NCBI GenBank assembly: GCA_030639985.1
Contig: DAOWKG010000232.1
Coordinates: forward strand, 1 to 7,376
Source: Desulfuromonadaceae bacterium
Lineage (GTDB): Bacteria > Desulfobacterota > Desulfuromonadia > Desulfuromonadales > Geopsychrobacteraceae
Direction: 5' to 3'
DNA length: 7,376 bases
Made by a program: the position numbers and the translations under genes. Under the pieces are notes generated by a model. It was given only the letters and a program-made list of their open reading frames with translations, did not search any database and had not been told where the DNA came from. This document shows positions 6,031 to 7,376 of the stretch, in pieces; the stretch's first letter is position 1; the number at the start of each line of letters is the position of its first letter.

Positions 6031-7095
6031 CGCCATAAAACCCGTCAGATCAAATTAGGTAATCTTACCATTGGTGGCGATGCCCCCGTCAGGGTGCAGT
6101 CAATGTGTAATACCGATACTCGTGATGTTCCGGCAACGCTGGCCCAGATAGCAGCGTTGGAGGGTGCAAAATGCGAAATTATCCGTTGTGCGGTTCCCGA
6201 TATGGATGCAGCTTTGGCACTTGGGGCGATAAAGCGGGGTTGCCAGATACCATTGATTGCCGATATCCATTTCGATTATCAGTTGGCAATTACCGCTATC
6301 GAACAGGGTGTTGATGGACTACGCTTGAATCCCGGCAATATTGGTGAACGCTGGAAAGTTGAGGAGGTGGTTAAGGCTTGTGCCGAGCGGCAGGTGCCGA
6401 TTCGGATCGGGGTTAATGCCGGGTCACTGGAACGGGACCTGTTGCAAAAATACGGTCACCCTACCGCCACAGCAATGGTCGAAAGTGCGCTGGGACATAT
6501 TCGCATTCTGGAAGATCTTAACTATACTGAAATAAAGGTAAGCCTGAAAGCTTCCGATATTGCTAGAACCGTCGATGCTTACCGGTTACTTGCCGGAGAG
6601 GTAGATTATCCGCTCCATATTGGAATTACCGAAGCGGGAACCACCTGGAGTGGCACGATCAAAAGCGCTATCGGGGTGGGATCGCTGTTATATGATGGCC
6701 TTGGTGATACCTTGAGAATTTCATTGACGGGTGATCCGGTTGAGGAAGTCCGGGTTGGTTGGGAAATTCTCAAAAGTTTACGGTTGCGGGAAAATGGCCC
6801 GATTTTTGTCAGCTGTCCCACTTGTGGTCGTTGTCAGATCGAGCTGATAGCTATTGCCGAAGAAGTTGAACAGCGACTCCACGATTTGCCCCAGCCATTG
6901 ACTATCGCGGTAATGGGATGTGTGGTGAACGGTCCTGGTGAAGCTCGTGAAGCCGATCTTGGCATCGCTGGTGGGGTGGGGCAGGGGATTCTGTTTCGCC
7001 ATGGTGAGGTGGTGCGCAAGGTGCCACAGCATGAGTTGGCAGATGCATTGGTAGCTGAGGCGTGGAAGATGGTCGAGGAAGCTTCAGTAAAATGA
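6028..7095 (+). CDS. ispG: (E)-4-hydroxy-3-methylbut-2-enyl-diphosphate synthase (IspG/GcpE)
   Basis: The 355-residue protein catalyses the penultimate step of the MEP isoprenoid pathway, reductively opening the cyclic diphosphate MEcPP to HMBPP using a [4Fe-4S] cluster and an external electron donor. The N-terminal TIM-barrel domain starts TRQIKLGNLTIGG and contains VQSMCNTDTRD, ADIHFDYQLA and RLNPGNIG, all family hallmarks. The C-terminal Fe-S domain has SCPTCGRC with C263 and C266, then C298 in VMGCVVNGPGEA and E305. The spacings 266-298 (32) and 298-305 (7) match the known three-Cys-plus-Glu ligation. An additional Cys at 269 is not a standard ligand. It is complete, of normal length for the short bacterial form, and begins with TTG. 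It diverges from rlmD across 176 bp, and a perfect palindrome begins 2 bp after its stop. Confidence 0.96.
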   Translation: MRHKTRQIKLGNLTIGGDAPVRVQSMCNTDTRDVPATLAQIAALEGAKCEIIRCAVPDMDAALALGAIKRGCQIPLIADIHFDYQLAITAIEQGVDGLRLNPGNIGERWKVEEVVKACAERQVPIRIGVNAGSLERDLLQKYGHPTATAMVESALGHIRILEDLNYTEIKVSLKASDIARTVDAYRLLAGEVDYPLHIGITEAGTTWSGTIKSAIGVGSLLYDGLGDTLRISLTGDPVEEVRVGWEILKSLRLRENGPIFVSCPTCGRCQIELIAIAEEVEQRLHDLPQPLTIAVMGCVVNGPGEAREADLGIAGGVGQGILFRHGEVVRKVPQHELADALVAEAWKMVEEASVK

Positions 7096-7096
7096 A

Positions 7097-7138
7097 GTAT
7101 TAAGGGGACACGTAACAATGGACATGTCCCCTTAATAC
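7097..7138. repeat. Perfect REP-like palindrome after ispG
   Basis: GTATTAAGGGGACA (7097-7110) and TGTCCCCTTAATAC (7125-7138) are perfect 14-bp inverted arms around a 14-nt loop. It lies 2 bp after the ispG stop, between ispG and the convergent hemerythrin remnant, so it may act as a two-way transcription barrier or 3' stabiliser. No T-run follows the stem. The loop CACGTAACAA matches the element at 4053-4080 in reverse orientation. Confidence 0.75.
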
Positions 7139-7139
7139 A

Positions 7140-7161
7140 AACTAGCGCTAGTTATAATAAC
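7140..7161. repeat. Overlapping loopless palindromes
   Basis: AACTAGCGCTAGTT (7140-7153) is a perfect 14-bp palindrome without a spacer, overlapping GTTATAATAAC (7151-7161), a second perfect palindrome about a central A. They follow the REP-like hairpin after one base and precede the hemerythrin stop by 14 bp. Function unknown; a symmetric protein-binding site or a short terminator stem are possible. Confidence 0.45.
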
Positions 7162-7175
7162 AACAAATCACAACT

Positions 7176-7376
7176 TTACCGATTTCTCAGGTACTTTCCG
7201 TAACCATCACGATCTTCTTTTTCGATATGGCTGATGAGCCAATCTTTTAGAAAGTTGAAAATTTCGGATGGTGGCATGCGCTCCCCCGTTTTTCAGCTTG
7301 TCAGCATAGGAAACAACTTTATCGACAAAGTTTTTGTGGATCTGTTGATGTGCCTCAAGGGGGGGATAATTATTCT
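7176..7376 (-). pseudogene. Bacteriohemerythrin, 3' part, frameshifted and cut by the window edge
   Basis: Entering from the right edge, the minus strand reads NNYPPLEAHQQIHKNFVDKV up to KLKNG, which matches the HxxxH di-iron ligand region of hemerythrins. One base out of frame it continues as MPPSEIFNFLKDWLISHI, then EKEDRDGYGKYLRNR and a stop at 7176-7178. This is the family C-terminus, with the HxxxxD ligand pair in HIEKED. Removing one G from the five-G run (7283-7287, C on the plus strand) joins both halves as KLKNGERMPP with correct spacing. Without that, the first frame runs on past 7287 and stops early, losing the last ligands. Hemerythrins bind O2 or sense oxygen/iron in anaerobes. 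It may be a true pseudogene, a variable run or a sequencing error; the 5' part is outside the window. Confidence 0.75.

Overview
The window most resembles a dissimilatory metal- or sulfur-reducing deltaproteobacterium of the Desulfuromonadales (Geobacter/Desulfuromonas/Pelobacter type). The reasons are an MtrA-type decaheme cytochrome paired with an MtrB/PioB-type porin, IspG of the non-mevalonate pathway, an RlmD-type methyltransferase with an Fe-S site, a bacteriohemerythrin remnant and GGGGACA-type REP palindromes. This is inferred from gene content, since no species marker is present.

Region 1 (1-2868, minus strand) is a two-gene porin-cytochrome unit. A lipoprotein decaheme c-type cytochrome (1879-2868) is followed after 16 bp by an outer-membrane beta-barrel of the MtrB/PioB family (1-1862), whose C-terminus runs off the left edge. 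Together they should form a conduit carrying electrons between the periplasm and the cell surface. The barrel protein carries one CXXCH heme-binding motif of its own. Any outer-surface cytochrome that completes the complex would lie beyond the left edge or elsewhere in the genome.

Region 2 (2869-4036) has a 244-256 bp intergenic region with several inverted repeats and a good sigma-70 promoter. It leads to a divergently transcribed LysR-type regulator (3125-4036), which is the obvious candidate controller of the cytochrome unit.

Region 3 (4037-4462) has no credible gene. It holds a highly structured, about 370 bp, repeat-like element whose two ends are inverted copies of an ATTCAGGGGACA sequence. 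Inside are several strong stem-loops, one of which looks like a terminator.

Region 4 (4463-7095) holds housekeeping genes: rlmD on the minus strand (23S rRNA uracil-5 methyltransferase, all catalytic and Fe-S residues present) and the divergent ispG (isoprenoid synthesis, TTG start, all three Cys ligands and the Glu ligand present).

Region 5 (7096-7376) has a perfect 14-bp-arm palindrome whose loop sequence matches the left end of the region 3 element, then a second loopless palindrome. Next comes the 3' end of a bacteriohemerythrin gene on the minus strand, whose reading frame is broken by one extra base in a G/C run.
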